Positions 33,329 to 43,722 of a stretch of DNA of 64,000 nt are shown piece by piece. The stretch is from Miltoncostaea oceani (lineage in GTDB: Bacteria > Actinomycetota > Thermoleophilia > Miltoncostaeales > Miltoncostaeaceae): NCBI RefSeq assembly GCF_018141545.1, contig NZ_CP064357.1:248001-312000 (forward strand), written 5' to 3'. The notes under the pieces are model-generated. The model had not been told where the DNA came from and made no database searches. It was given only the letters and a program-made list of their open reading frames with translations. Both the position numbers and the translations under genes were made by a program. Position 1 is the stretch's first letter; each line of letters opens with the position of its first letter.

Positions 33329-34057
33329 CTAACGACGTCTCGAGCCCGATGCATCGGGTGTCATCGCGTCATCGGCGAGGGCGCGGCTGAGCGCCCTGAC
33401 GGGTGAGCGCGGGGCCGTGTAAGCCCCGATGCAGACGGCGCCGGCGCTCTCGCCGATCACCCGCGCGAACAGGTTCTGCCGGCGCGAGCCGGGCCGGAGG
33501 CCGCGGTGCGCGCAGATGCAGCGCGCGAGGGCCCGCCACTGGAGGCGCTCGGCCTGGCGCCAGTCCTCGTCGTCGCAGCGGCGGCCGTGCTTGATCGTGC
33601 GCGCGAGCTCGATCGGGGGGAGGTCGAGCCAGTCCGCCAGCCGCTCAAGCCAGCGGACCTGAGGCCGGTAGGCGCCGTCCACGGCCGGCCAGCCGCCTCC
33701 GGGCGCCCGGACACCGGCGAGCTCGAGGAGGTCGATGGCGTGGCCGCGGCCGAGTGTCTCGACGGCGGCTTCCTCCACGGCCCCTGCGCCGCGAGGACTC
33801 ACCCCGTGGAAGATCTCGTGGCAGATGATCCGGCCGGCCTCGATCCAGTCCCCCGGGTCCTCGAAGGCCACGCCGCTCTGGATGATCTCCCAGACGTCGT
33901 AGCCGAGGGCGACCACGCCGCCGGGGCGATACTCGGCCCCGGTCAGTCCCTCATCGACCTCGAGCCGCTCGAACCGGCTGCGGTGGCGATGGGCGAGGAT
34001 GAAGGCGGCGGCCTCGAGGGCCTCGAGGGCCTCGTCGGCCGTGGAGAAGACGTGCAC
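33329..34057 (-). CDS. HExxH-containing putative zinc metallopeptidase, 242 aa
   Basis: A soluble protein with the zinc-peptidase signature ICHEIFHG: His80, Glu81 and His84. A third ligand could be one of the Glu residues in AVEEAAVE (about 95-100). The C-terminal half is helical with a Cys pair (RCICAHRG). There is no signal peptide, so it should act in the cytoplasm. Proteins with such a motif in accessory regions include ImmA/IrrE-like regulators of mobile elements, but the surrounding sequence does not clearly match them. GTG start without a ribosome site. Confidence 0.7.
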   Translation of the reverse strand: MHVFSTADEALEALEAAAFILAHRHRSRFERLEVDEGLTGAEYRPGGVVALGYDVWEIIQSGVAFEDPGDWIEAGRIICHEIFHGVSPRGAGAVEEAAVETLGRGHAIDLLELAGVRAPGGGWPAVDGAYRPQVRWLERLADWLDLPPIELARTIKHGRRCDDEDWRQAERLQWRALARCICAHRGLRPGSRRQNLFARVIGESAGAVCIGAYTAPRSPVRALSRALADDAMTPDASGSRRR

Positions 34058-34172
34058 AGACCCAACAGACGACGCCGGCGCCGAGCCGCATCATCACGCG
34101 AGGCTGATGATCTGGCCTAGTTGGCATCCCGGGCCATGCCTGGTCGTGGGTCTGCGTCGGCGCAGGGCGGGC

Positions 34173-34182
34173 GTCGTAGCTT
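34173..34182 (+). promoter_or_regulatory. Putative extended -10 of a leaderless gene
   Basis: GTCGTAGCTT, 6 bases before the GTG at 34189. Confidence 0.5.
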
Positions 34183-34188
34183 CAGGGT

Positions 34189-34593
34189 GTGAGAGGAGCC
34201 GATGTCATCGCCGATATGATCGACAACGACCCGCTCGTCAACGGGCTGATCGAGGCCATCTCCTGCCTGGACGCCGGGCGCCCGGAGCAACGGATCGCGC
34301 TCACCGATCTGGCTGCCCGCCACCTGCTGGCGCGCCCGATCAACTGGTCAGCGATGACGGCATCGCCGGAGAATCTCGCGAAGACGCTCGCTTCACGCTG
34401 GGATCGGGCGATGCCTGTGCCGCTGCCCACTCACCTGCGCAGCTGGCTGGCTGAGCTCTCCGCGGCGCGCTTCGAGGCCGATGAGAACCGTCGAAGGATC
34501 CTCGGTGAGCGGGATGCCTGCCTGACGCCGATCAACGAGCTTCGCGGCCACGTGCTCGCGACGCTGCGCCGGGGCTCGGTTCAGCCCGTCTGA
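34189..34593 (+). CDS. Protein of unknown function, 134 aa
   Basis: A soluble, mainly helical protein (VIADMIDNDPLVNGLIEAIS at the start, then ALTDLAARHLLARP). One Cys near the start and one near the end. No family recognised. The extended -10 GTCGTAGCTT followed by 6 bases and GTG marks it as leaderless, which also fixes the start. It is divergent from the HExxH gene. Confidence 0.7.
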   Translation: MRGADVIADMIDNDPLVNGLIEAISCLDAGRPEQRIALTDLAARHLLARPINWSAMTASPENLAKTLASRWDRAMPVPLPTHLRSWLAELSAARFEADENRRRILGERDACLTPINELRGHVLATLRRGSVQPV

Positions 34594-34641
34594 CCTGGAC
34601 GGGGAATGGCGGTGGCCGGGCCCATAGGCCTCCCCGTGCCG

Positions 34642-35361
34642 TCAGCCGAGACGGCCCTGGAGGTAGGCATCCGAGAGGATGTTGAGCATGCTGAGGGCGC
34701 GCGTCTCCTCGCTGCAGACGCTGAGGACTCTGATGACATCGTCGGTGCTGGCGCCGGCGACGAGGCCAGAGGTGCCCTCTCTCAGCTGCTGAGCGACGCT
34801 GTCGGCGTACTGCCGCTGCTGGGTGGGGGAGTAGGCGAGCCAGTCCGCGCACAGGGCCTCCTCGCCCTCCTCCACTGCCGCCCGCGGCTCTTGCGGAGCA
34901 ACCTGCGATGTCCCGGCCCCGCCCTCGTCGCCGGCCAGCTGGTTCAGCGCCGAGGCGATGGTGTGCCGCCGCTCCAGCTCGAGCTGCTCCTCCGCGGTGA
35001 GGTTCTCCCAGATCACGTCGTTGACCCCGGTCGCGATGCACGCCTCGTCAACGCGGTCCATGGCGTCCGCATCCCCCTGAGGCTCATATCCGCTGGCGAC
35101 GACCGCATCCCAGATGGAGCCCCTCATCCCCGAGGTGGCGCGGCTCGCGGCGGCGAGGTTGTCTTCACGCAGCCCGCTCCGGAGCCAAGTCGGACATCCG
35201 GTGCTGTCCTTGAACAGGGTGTTGTTGATCCGGGTCTGCGTCGGCGGGGCAGCGGCACCTGCCGGCTCGTCACCTCCACCGTCGCCGCAGCCTGCAGCAA
35301 AGGCGAACACCGTGGCGAGGGCGATGGCGCTCACCGCTCGGATGGTCAGTCGTGCGCGGAT
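34642..35361 (-). CDS. Lipoprotein of unknown function, possibly starting at ATC
   Basis: From a GTG at 35334 the frame begins VSAIALATVFAFAAGC with the lipobox FAAGC but no basic start. In frame, an ATC at 35361 sits exactly 6 bases after AAAGGGG and adds IRARLTIRA, which completes a normal lipoprotein signal. The mature part (about 215 residues) is acidic and helical with several Cys, in the style of small actinobacterial lipoproteins. The ATC start is inference; with GTG the protein has 230 residues, with ATC 239. Confidence 0.75.
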   Translation of the reverse strand: MRARLTIRAVSAIALATVFAFAAGCGDGGGDEPAGAAAPPTQTRINNTLFKDSTGCPTWLRSGLREDNLAAASRATSGMRGSIWDAVVASGYEPQGDADAMDRVDEACIATGVNDVIWENLTAEEQLELERRHTIASALNQLAGDEGGAGTSQVAPQEPRAAVEEGEEALCADWLAYSPTQQRQYADSVAQQLREGTSGLVAGASTDDVIRVLSVCSEETRALSMLNILSDAYLQGRLG

Positions 35362-35633
35362 GGGGCACCCCTTTCTTCATCGCGGACCTGGCCTGTGGTG
35401 GATTGCCACAACGTACCGGGCGGGGCTCCCCGGAGCCGGAGTGGTTCCGGTCCTGCCCACTCGTCTCGGCCCCCCACGACCGGCGAGGACCGGCGGCCAG
35501 CGGCCAGACGAGAGGCCCTGGAGCCGGCCCTGCGAGCTCGTCGGTGAGACAAGCGGAGGATCCGCGTGTCCGCGCACGCGCGCCTTATTGTCGAACGACC
35601 GCACCGTGAGACGAAAGGCAATCCAGGACGTCA

Positions 35634-37643
<2,010 letters not shown>

Positions 37644-37688
37644 GACCAGGGAGGGCCCGCGCCTGAGGGGCGCGGGCCTTCCCTGGTC
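37644..37688. terminator. Strong bidirectional hairpin terminator after dnaK
   Basis: GACCAGGGAGGGCCCGCGCC pairs with the downstream arm through 20 positions with one G-T pair and a 5-base loop. It directly follows the dnaK stop and also ends the gene on the other strand. Confidence 0.9.
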
Positions 37689-37693
37689 GGGCT

Positions 37694-38140
37694 CTAACCG
37701 ATCAGTGCGTGCATGAGGCGCGCCCTGGTCTGGGCGATCGCCTCACGCCGGGCCGCCGGTTCGTCCCACTGGCGCTCGGCGTCGGTCCTCTCGATCGCCG
37801 CGAGGGCCAGGAGGGCCTGGCGCACCTCGTCGTCGCTGAAGACCGCCCGTCCGCTGGAGATGAACGCCGCCAGCTCATCGGGGAGGTAGGGGATCGGCTC
37901 GTCCTCCCCGCCACCGGCGTGGGCGAACAGGGTCGTGCTCTCGGACTGGTAGCCCTCGACTCCCATGCGTGCCGCCGCGATCACCTCGACCGCACCGAAG
38001 GCGACGTCCGCGACGTGGGTGTCCTGCGCGGGATCGTGCACCGCCATCAGCGAGGCGATCACACCTGCGCGATCGGAGAGCTCCGGCACCGCGTCGAGGA
38101 CCGCGTCGTTGTCGAATGCCCTCATGCCCCATGCGCCCAT
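37694..38140 (-). CDS. DUF4259-family protein, 148 aa
   Basis: The protein starts MGAWGMRAFDNDAVLDAVPE, close to the MGAWGxxxFDND opening that defines DUF4259, and continues as a helical domain with DDEVRQALLALAAIERTDAE. The function of the family is not known; members appear as single small genes in many bacteria. ATG at 38140 is chosen because AAAGGGG lies upstream and because it begins the conserved motif; a frame 10 codons longer exists. Confidence 0.85.
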   Translation of the reverse strand: MGAWGMRAFDNDAVLDAVPELSDRAGVIASLMAVHDPAQDTHVADVAFGAVEVIAAARMGVEGYQSESTTLFAHAGGGEDEPIPYLPDELAAFISSGRAVFSDDEVRQALLALAAIERTDAERQWDEPAARREAIAQTRARLMHALIG

Positions 38141-38312
38141 GCCGGCCCCTTTGTCGATCTCAGGTCTCATCAGGGGAGCCGCGTCGTCCCCCGGTCCCGA
38201 TCAACGTATGCCGCTCGGCGGGTCGCGCATCCCTCACATCTCACCCCACGATCGGATGCCGACACGCAGGAACGCGCGAGGTGCCCCAGCGCACCGGCAT
38301 CATCGCCGGGTG

Positions 38313-38810
38313 ATGAACACCTTCGCTCGCTTCCTGCTGCGCCACCGCTTTGCGGTCGGCTTCGCTCTGATCGTCGTGATCATGATCGGATTCGCGGTGA
38401 ACTCACGTGGCGGGTCGAGCGAGGATGTCGCAGCCGCCCGCGCGCTCGCCACTCCGGCCGGTGTCGTGGCCGCCTTCTCCGAGCGGGGATTTGAGCTCAG
38501 CCAGGGGATGCCCGACGACCTCGGCGAGCCCCCGGCAGAGCTCACCAAGGCGACGGTGCTGCGCAACTTCGCCGCTGACGGATCCGACAGTGCCGCCCTG
38601 CTCGACAGCGTCGGCTTCCTGACCATCTGGATTTTTGACTCCAAGGAGGAGGCCCGCGCTGGACTCGGGGTGATGGACCTGCAGGAGCTGCGCATCTACA
38701 CACGCGCGAACGTCATCGCCGCATACCGCGCGGGCATCGATGACCGCAGTGCCGGGATCGAAACGCTCCTGGAGCCCTTCCTCCTCGAGAGTGGCTCAGG
38801 TGGCGACTGA
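38313..38810 (+). CDS. Membrane-anchored protein of unknown function, 165 aa
   Basis: A basic start (MNTFARFLLRHR) precedes one membrane span (FAVGFALIVVIMIGFAV), so the C-terminal 135 residues are outside. That part is alpha/beta with two Thr/Asp-rich strands and no Cys. No family recognised. The start follows a GGGTG with no clear ribosome site. The next gene, a thioredoxin-like exported protein, lies 71 bases downstream on the same strand. Confidence 0.7.
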   Translation: MNTFARFLLRHRFAVGFALIVVIMIGFAVNSRGGSSEDVAAARALATPAGVVAAFSERGFELSQGMPDDLGEPPAELTKATVLRNFAADGSDSAALLDSVGFLTIWIFDSKEEARAGLGVMDLQELRIYTRANVIAAYRAGIDDRSAGIETLLEPFLLESGSGGD

Positions 38811-38881
38811 GGGCTGGCGAGACTCCGGCCCCGTCCATGCGCTGACACCTACCTTCAGGTGCGTCCACGACCGACGGAGAT

Positions 38882-39571
38882 GTGAAGGCAATGGGAAGAC
38901 GTGCAAGTATGGTTCTCGGGGCTCTGGCTCTGATCGTCACGGCCGCGCTCGTCGCGGTCTCGTTCTCCGCCCGCGAGCAGGGACTCGACCCAGCAGCCCT
39001 CCAGGGCCTCGATGGGATCCCGGCGCGCTACGCGGACATCCCGGCCTCTGGTGTCGTCCTCGGCGACCCTGACGCGCCCGTCTCGATCACCGAGTTCGGC
39101 GACGTCGCCTGCCCGGCCTGCAAGACCGCGGCCGAGTCCACCGTCCCGGATCTGATCGAGTCCCAGGTGCGGACGGGTCTCGCCACGATCTCCTTCTCCC
39201 CGATGGCCTTCATCCACCCCCTCACCAGCGAGCGGGGCGCCCTCGCGGTGATCGCCGCCGGCCGGCAGGACATGGCCTGGCCCATGATCGAGGCGATCTA
39301 CGCCAACCAGGGAGGCGAGTCGGAGGACTGGCTGAGCGAGGAGGTCCTCGCGGCCATCGCCGCCGGTGCCGGCCTCGACGTCGCGACCTGGCAGGCGGAC
39401 TTCGCATCCGATGAGGTCGCCCGCGACTACGCGGCTGCGATCCAGGCCGCCAACGCCGGGGGCGTGTCGCAGACCCCGACCTTCATCGTCGAAGGGCCGG
39501 ACGGCCGCGAGGTGGTCAGCGGCGTCTCGAGCGCGGCGCAGATCGCCGAGGCGGTCCGCGCGGTGTCCTAG
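38882..39571 (+). CDS. DsbA-like membrane-anchored thiol-disulfide oxidoreductase
   Basis: A 229-residue protein with an N-terminal anchor (MVLGALALIVTAALVAV) and a DsbA/thioredoxin-like domain. The active site CPAC is at residues 77-80 after ITEFGDVA, and a cis-Pro loop is present in VSQTPTFIV. Such proteins form or reshuffle disulfides in exported proteins, which fits a genome region with many Cys-containing secreted proteins. GTG at 38882 is listed; the ATG at 38891 is the alternative. Confidence 0.9.
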   Translation: MKAMGRRASMVLGALALIVTAALVAVSFSAREQGLDPAALQGLDGIPARYADIPASGVVLGDPDAPVSITEFGDVACPACKTAAESTVPDLIESQVRTGLATISFSPMAFIHPLTSERGALAVIAAGRQDMAWPMIEAIYANQGGESEDWLSEEVLAAIAAGAGLDVATWQADFASDEVARDYAAAIQAANAGGVSQTPTFIVEGPDGREVVSGVSSAAQIAEAVRAVS

Positions 39572-39583
39572 GGCTTCGTCAGG

Positions 39584-39841
39584 TCAGGATGAGCTTGCCG
39601 GCCTGCGCTCGAGGTAGCGCAGGCCGGCGATCACCAGCGCCGAGCTGATCAGCAGGCCGATCACCTGTCCCGGGAAGAGGATGTGGACCAGCGGGATCGG
39701 GGCGAACATCGTCAGCGCGCGGCCGACCTGGCGACGTCGCGGAGTCGGGTTCAGTCCCTCGAGCAGCAGTCCGAGGGCGATCAGAACGGCCAGCCAGAGC
39801 GTGCCGGCTGCGACAAGGGTGGAGTGGTCCATGTGAGGCAC
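39584..39841 (-). CDS. Small two-span membrane protein, 85 aa
   Basis: Two hydrophobic helices, LVAAGTLWLAVLIALGLLLE and IGLLISSALVIAGLRYL, with a basic linker containing NPTPRRRQVGRA and a hydrophobic part IPLVHILFPGQ. No family recognised. Start ATG or the Met three codons later. It converges with the DsbA-like gene. Confidence 0.65.
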   Translation of the reverse strand: MPHMDHSTLVAAGTLWLAVLIALGLLLEGLNPTPRRRQVGRALTMFAPIPLVHILFPGQVIGLLISSALVIAGLRYLERRPASSS

Positions 39842-39955
39842 CGTACCTGTGAAGGGGCGCGGTACCGGCAGCTTCTTGCGTTTCGTCGCATCTCAGCTGG
39901 CCTCACCGCGAGGAGAAATGCGCAGCCGGATGCCCCTCGGGCATGGTTGATCGCA

Positions 39956-41746
39956 ATGGGAAGAGGTCGAGGACAAGGCACCATCTCTGCGGGCCCGGCG
40001 CGGCGGCGGGTTGCCGCGGCCACGGCTCCGGCGCCCGCCCCAGCGCCGAACTTCTCGCAGGCGGTCGCTGAGGTCAGAGCGAAGACCGACGCCTTGATCG
40101 AGCGAAAGATCGACCGAGTGGAACGAGGCCTGGAGTCAATGCTCGGTGGCGGGATGATCAGCGATCAGAAGCGCCCCCCTGAGGACCTCATCCTCCTTGC
40201 GCTCTGGAGTCAGGCCATCGGCCGCGACATTACCGCCGAGGACTACCTCACCCGAGCCTACGACCACGGTAAGGCCCACATCGCCTGGCTGGAGAATCAA
40301 CCGCGGCGTCTACCGGGCAGTCAGATCGATCGCGATCAGGAGCTGGCGGTCGCTCACTGGCACATGCAGCGGATCGGCCAGATGCGGATGAACGCCGCGG
40401 CCCGCCTGCAGGAGATCACGGACCTGCGCATCCGGGCCACGCAGTTCAACGAGGCGCGGGAGATCGTGGACGCAACGAAGGACGACCTCTCCGCCCTCTG
40501 TGCCCACGGTGCGCCGGCTGAGATCCGGGAGCTCGCGCTGCTGCTCGCCGAAGCCCAGGAGTCCGCGCCGCTGGCGGAGAAGGTGAACGCGATGAGCGAC
40601 GAGGAGTTGGAGGACTTCTCCCTCTATGTCCGCGCCTCGATCGCCGATCCGTCGATCTCGATCATCAGCTCCGGCGATGTCCTCACGGCGCTGCGTGAGT
40701 TCACCCCGAGCCACCTCCAGGTGATGCGGAACTTCGCCCTCTCGGGGGAGGACAGGACCGTCGAGATGCTCCGGGCGAACAACAGGAAGATGTCGATCGC
40801 ACTCAACTCCGGATACTTCCGCGTCGTCGACGCCAAGGCTGTCGTGCGTGGGCTGAACCGTGATGTCAGCCGCTGCGCAGCTGCCGGCCTGTCGCACTTC
40901 AACGCCAACTATCGGATCGGCGATGACGCCACGTTCACCGAGCTCGCAACCCTCGCCGACCAGGGGGAGGCCGCGGTCGCGGTCCGGATCGAGCGTCGCG
41001 TGGAGTCGTGGAAGTCCGCCACCGCGGGCCTTGAGCTGGTCATGCGGCTTCGCGGCAGGATCGAGGAGACCGAGGCGGAGATCGTCTTCCGGCTGCCGCT
41101 CGGGGAGAGCCGCCAGCGCAGCCTCGCCGATCAGCACGAGCGGGCCCTCACCATGGTCAAGGAGCGCGGCCTGCCGATGCCGGCCGAGGGCTACTGGGAT
41201 CAGGAGAGCGGCGAGGAGTTGATCTCCGGTGTCACCCCCGCCCGCCCGCCCGCCCCGAAGCTCGAGCGGTCGTCCCAGCTGATCGGCTCGAAGGCGGCCT
41301 GCCCGCACCGGGAGGCGAAGTGGGAGTCGGGGGGCCATGGCGAATCCGTGCTCCGGTGCTCCGAGGAGGACTGCAAGGTCGATCTGGCGCACAGCCCGAC
41401 CCACCTCCTTCCCAAGGACGAGCTCTCAGGCATTCGCGGGACCTTCGTCCACCGGTGGCAGCGTCAGAGCAAGGACAACCCTCGCAAGAAGGGACTCGCC
41501 GCTGACGACCCGAGCCGCTGGGACGAGCAAAGACTCCGTCGCGAGATCGCGGAGGGCTCCATCGCGCGCCAGCGGGCGCTTGCGATCGCCCTCGGCAAGC
41601 CCGAGCCGACCATCGACGATCTGATGGCGATGCCCCTCGCGCCGCGCGATGCCAGGGAGGCCTTGGCAGGGGTGGTGGGGGAGGCCCTGCCATCGCCGAA
41701 CACGCCCCGCAACGTGAGGGATCTCCTCTCGCGCTCATACCGCTGA
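39956..41746 (+). CDS. Large protein of unknown function with M-G-R-G-R tag, 596 aa
   Basis: The ATG at 39956 opens the tag MGRGRGQGTISAGPARRR, followed by an Ala/Pro linker and long helical regions without membrane spans. A central part is rich in Glu/Arg helices (IERRVESWKSATAGLELVMR). Near residues 450-485 there is a likely zinc site: CPHREAKWESGGHGESVLRC and CSEEDC-like spacing (two Cys pairs and His). The last 100 residues are basic. I recognise no family. Upstream frame extension is Arg-rich and non-coding in appearance. It appears to be a single-gene unit. Confidence 0.8.
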   Translation: MGRGRGQGTISAGPARRRVAAATAPAPAPAPNFSQAVAEVRAKTDALIERKIDRVERGLESMLGGGMISDQKRPPEDLILLALWSQAIGRDITAEDYLTRAYDHGKAHIAWLENQPRRLPGSQIDRDQELAVAHWHMQRIGQMRMNAAARLQEITDLRIRATQFNEAREIVDATKDDLSALCAHGAPAEIRELALLLAEAQESAPLAEKVNAMSDEELEDFSLYVRASIADPSISIISSGDVLTALREFTPSHLQVMRNFALSGEDRTVEMLRANNRKMSIALNSGYFRVVDAKAVVRGLNRDVSRCAAAGLSHFNANYRIGDDATFTELATLADQGEAAVAVRIERRVESWKSATAGLELVMRLRGRIEETEAEIVFRLPLGESRQRSLADQHERALTMVKERGLPMPAEGYWDQESGEELISGVTPARPPAPKLERSSQLIGSKAACPHREAKWESGGHGESVLRCSEEDCKVDLAHSPTHLLPKDELSGIRGTFVHRWQRQSKDNPRKKGLAADDPSRWDEQRLRREIAEGSIARQRALAIALGKPEPTIDDLMAMPLAPRDAREALAGVVGEALPSPNTPRNVRDLLSRSYR

Positions 41747-41755
41747 GAGCGGGCG

Positions 41756-42205
41756 TTACCGGCGACTGATGAAGGGACTCTCCCCGGGCCGGCGCGTGAA
41801 CGGCTCCGGTTCCTCGCGGATGAAGCGCGGAGAGAGGCTCGCCACCGCGGCAGCCACCGCGTCGCGGATGTCCTGGAAGACCGCGTCGAGGCCGGGGCCG
41901 TGGGCCGAGAACCAGCCGAGTTCCAGATCGGGCCAGCCGTCCCATCCTCGCCGGAGCTTTCCGTCGGGGAACGCCTGGCGGAAGTCCGCGGCGCATTCGA
42001 GCAGGCGGCCGTCGGCCCTGTTGGCGAGGGCGCCCAGGCCGTCGCGTAGCACCCGGGCCGTCTCCCCGCGGAGCCGCAGGGCGATGATCTGGCCGGGGTC
42101 GTAGAACTCCGGGTCGGTCATGGTCAGCGATCCGATGCACAGCGGATGCAGTCCCTCGAGGACGGGCGTCGCCGCCCATTCATGCGCGATCGGCTCGAAG
42201 GGCAT
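41756..42205 (-). CDS. Protein of unknown function, 149 aa, last gene of a five-gene operon
   Basis: A soluble alpha/beta protein with LHPLCIGSLTMTDPEFYDPG and a Trp-rich middle (RRGWDGWPDLELGWFSAHGP). The ATG overlaps the previous stop (TGATG). It ends the run of five overlapping genes on the minus strand. No family recognised. Confidence 0.7.
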   Translation of the reverse strand: MPFEPIAHEWAATPVLEGLHPLCIGSLTMTDPEFYDPGQIIALRLRGETARVLRDGLGALANRADGRLLECAADFRQAFPDGKLRRGWDGWPDLELGWFSAHGPGLDAVFQDIRDAVAAAVASLSPRFIREEPEPFTRRPGESPFISRR

Positions 42206-42444
42206 CAGGAAGGGGTGATGTCGGGGGCCCGGCGGTGGATCTCCATGACCGCGGCCCAGCCCTCATCGAGGCCACCCCGGGCCGTCCCGATGCAGTCAAG
42301 GAGCGCGTCCCTCTGCTCGACGACCGCGAGGTAGCCCTCCGCCCACCGCCGGACCATCGCCGGGGACGGGCTCACATCGCCGCGCTCGGCGAAGCGGACG
42401 AGCTGCTCGCGTTCCTTCTCGCTCAGCGGTCGCTGATCGCTCAT
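42205..42444 (-). CDS. Small helical protein, 79 aa, operon gene 4
   Basis: A charged helical protein (LSEKEREQLVRFAERGDVSP, then MVRRWAEGYLAVVEQRDALL), coil-forming in style. Starts and stops overlap its neighbours by 1-4 bases, so it is translated by coupling. No family recognised. Confidence 0.7.
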   Translation of the reverse strand: MSDQRPLSEKEREQLVRFAERGDVSPSPAMVRRWAEGYLAVVEQRDALLDCIGTARGGLDEGWAAVMEIHRRAPDITPS

Positions 42445-42875
42445 CGCTCCTCCTCCAGGGGGCAGAGGATGGCGAGGACCACCAGCGCGCCCTCGTCGTC
42501 GCGGTTACGGAGCTCGCGCAGCCAGACGCCCGGGGACTGGCGGGTGTCCACGCCACGGAGCGCCCGGTCGATGTCCCTTGCGGTCGGCCGTGCGGCGTAC
42601 GCGGCGCCCATCTGGTCGAGCAGACCGCGCAAGGCACCCTCGAGGGTCGGCCCCTCCCCGCTCCAGACCTCATCGGCCACACAGGTCTCATCGCGTCCGC
42701 GGTTGGCCTCGACGCGGTAGCCGTCCGGGTCGTCGAGGGGCAGCTCGAGGACGCAGTGCCGCTCGCGGCAGGTCACGACCGCCCGGCTCCAGAGGTACTG
42801 CTCGTAGTAGTCGGGCGCTGCCACGGTCCGGGTGTCCCGACGCGCTTCGCTGTCCATCGCGGATGCTGTGGTCAT
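42441..42875 (-). CDS. Protein of unknown function, 144 aa, operon gene 3
   Basis: A soluble protein with YYEQYLWSRAVVTCRERHCV near the start (two Cys seven residues apart) and a later GALRGLLDQMGAAYAARPT helix. The ATG at 42875 overlaps the stop of the preceding gene by 4 bases. No family recognised. Confidence 0.7.
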   Translation of the reverse strand: MTTASAMDSEARRDTRTVAAPDYYEQYLWSRAVVTCRERHCVLELPLDDPDGYRVEANRGRDETCVADEVWSGEGPTLEGALRGLLDQMGAAYAARPTARDIDRALRGVDTRQSPGVWLRELRNRDDEGALVVLAILCPLEEER

Positions 42876-43372
42876 GGGGTGGTCTCCAGTTCGACGATGA
42901 TCGCCGCGCGGACCGCGGTGGACTGCCGGGCGAACGCGAGGACGCCGGCCTCTGAGAAGATGCGATCGCCGGCGCTCGTGATGTCGTAGATGTGCTCGGC
43001 CAGCCACTCCCGGGCGATCGGCCGGGGGTCGGGCTCCTCACCTGCGCGCCCGAGCGGGAAGACGGCCCACTCGTGGCCGCACCCCTGGCACTCATGCCAG
43101 CGCACCGGCCTGCCGCTCTCCTCGTCCGCCATGAACTGCTCAGCGGCCTGCGGGTCCTGGCAGGAGGGGCAGGCCTCCGGGCCGTCGCCGCCGAGGTGGA
43201 TGCAGGAGGGCGGCAGGTCGCGGGTGGTCCCGCGCTCCGCCTGCTCGTCCGCCTGGAGCGCCGCTCTGACCGCCGCGTGGATGCGGAATGCCTCGCCCCC
43301 GAGCCGGGGCGTGACGGCGGTCGCGTCCTCGAGGAGCCGGCGCATCTCGCTCAGGCGCTCATCTGCGGTCAT
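42872..43372 (-). CDS. Zinc-finger-like protein of unknown function, 166 aa, operon gene 2
   Basis: The central part holds CIHLGGDGPEACPSC and, 40 residues later, HECQGCGHEWAVFP: two Cys/His clusters that could bind zinc. The C-terminal helix region follows. It overlaps both neighbours by 4 bases (ATGA). The pattern resembles small zinc-ribbon proteins from phages and plasmids, without a named match. Confidence 0.72.
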   Translation of the reverse strand: MTADERLSEMRRLLEDATAVTPRLGGEAFRIHAAVRAALQADEQAERGTTRDLPPSCIHLGGDGPEACPSCQDPQAAEQFMADEESGRPVRWHECQGCGHEWAVFPLGRAGEEPDPRPIAREWLAEHIYDITSAGDRIFSEAGVLAFARQSTAVRAAIIVELETTP

Positions 43373-43629
43373 CTGCGGTCCTCGCGATCTCTCACCGTCA
43401 CATCCGGGTCGTTTCGGTAGGTCCGCTCGACGCACGTCTCGCAGGCGTAGACGCGGCGCCCCAGGCTGTGGATGTCCACGGCGCGGGTGCCCTCCCTCGA
43501 GCAGCCGACGCAGGGACACCGGTTCCCGCCCGGACAGGGGTCCGGGTAAGTGGCCTCCGACGCGTCGCCCTCCTCGCAGGCAAGCATGAGGGGCCTCTCG
43601 ATCGCATCAGCGCAGGAGCGGGGATCCAT
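43369..43629 (-). CDS. Small Cys-rich zinc-binding protein, 86 aa, operon gene 1
   Basis: Eight Cys in 86 residues. The cluster CPGGNRCPCVGCSREG is followed by YACETCVERTY, typical of a treble-clef or ribbon zinc site. ATG at 43629 begins the operon; the longer frame lacks a site. The promoter lies in the 90 bases shared with the divergent ArdC-like gene. Confidence 0.68.
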   Translation of the reverse strand: MDPRSCADAIERPLMLACEEGDASEATYPDPCPGGNRCPCVGCSREGTRAVDIHSLGRRVYACETCVERTYRNDPDVTVRDREDRR

Positions 43630-43722
43630 GGGCCCACCGTAAGCCGCCCGGGGGTGTTTGCATCCCGGTCGCCGGCGCGAGGAAAAGCGAGCACGCCGGC
43701 ACCTCCCACCCATACTCGTGGC

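Noticed and set aside
35560-35633. CIRCE or HAIR heat-shock operator before dnaK
   Set aside because: Neither the TTAGCACTC/GAGTGCTAA nor the CTTGAGT/ACTCAAG inverted repeat is present.
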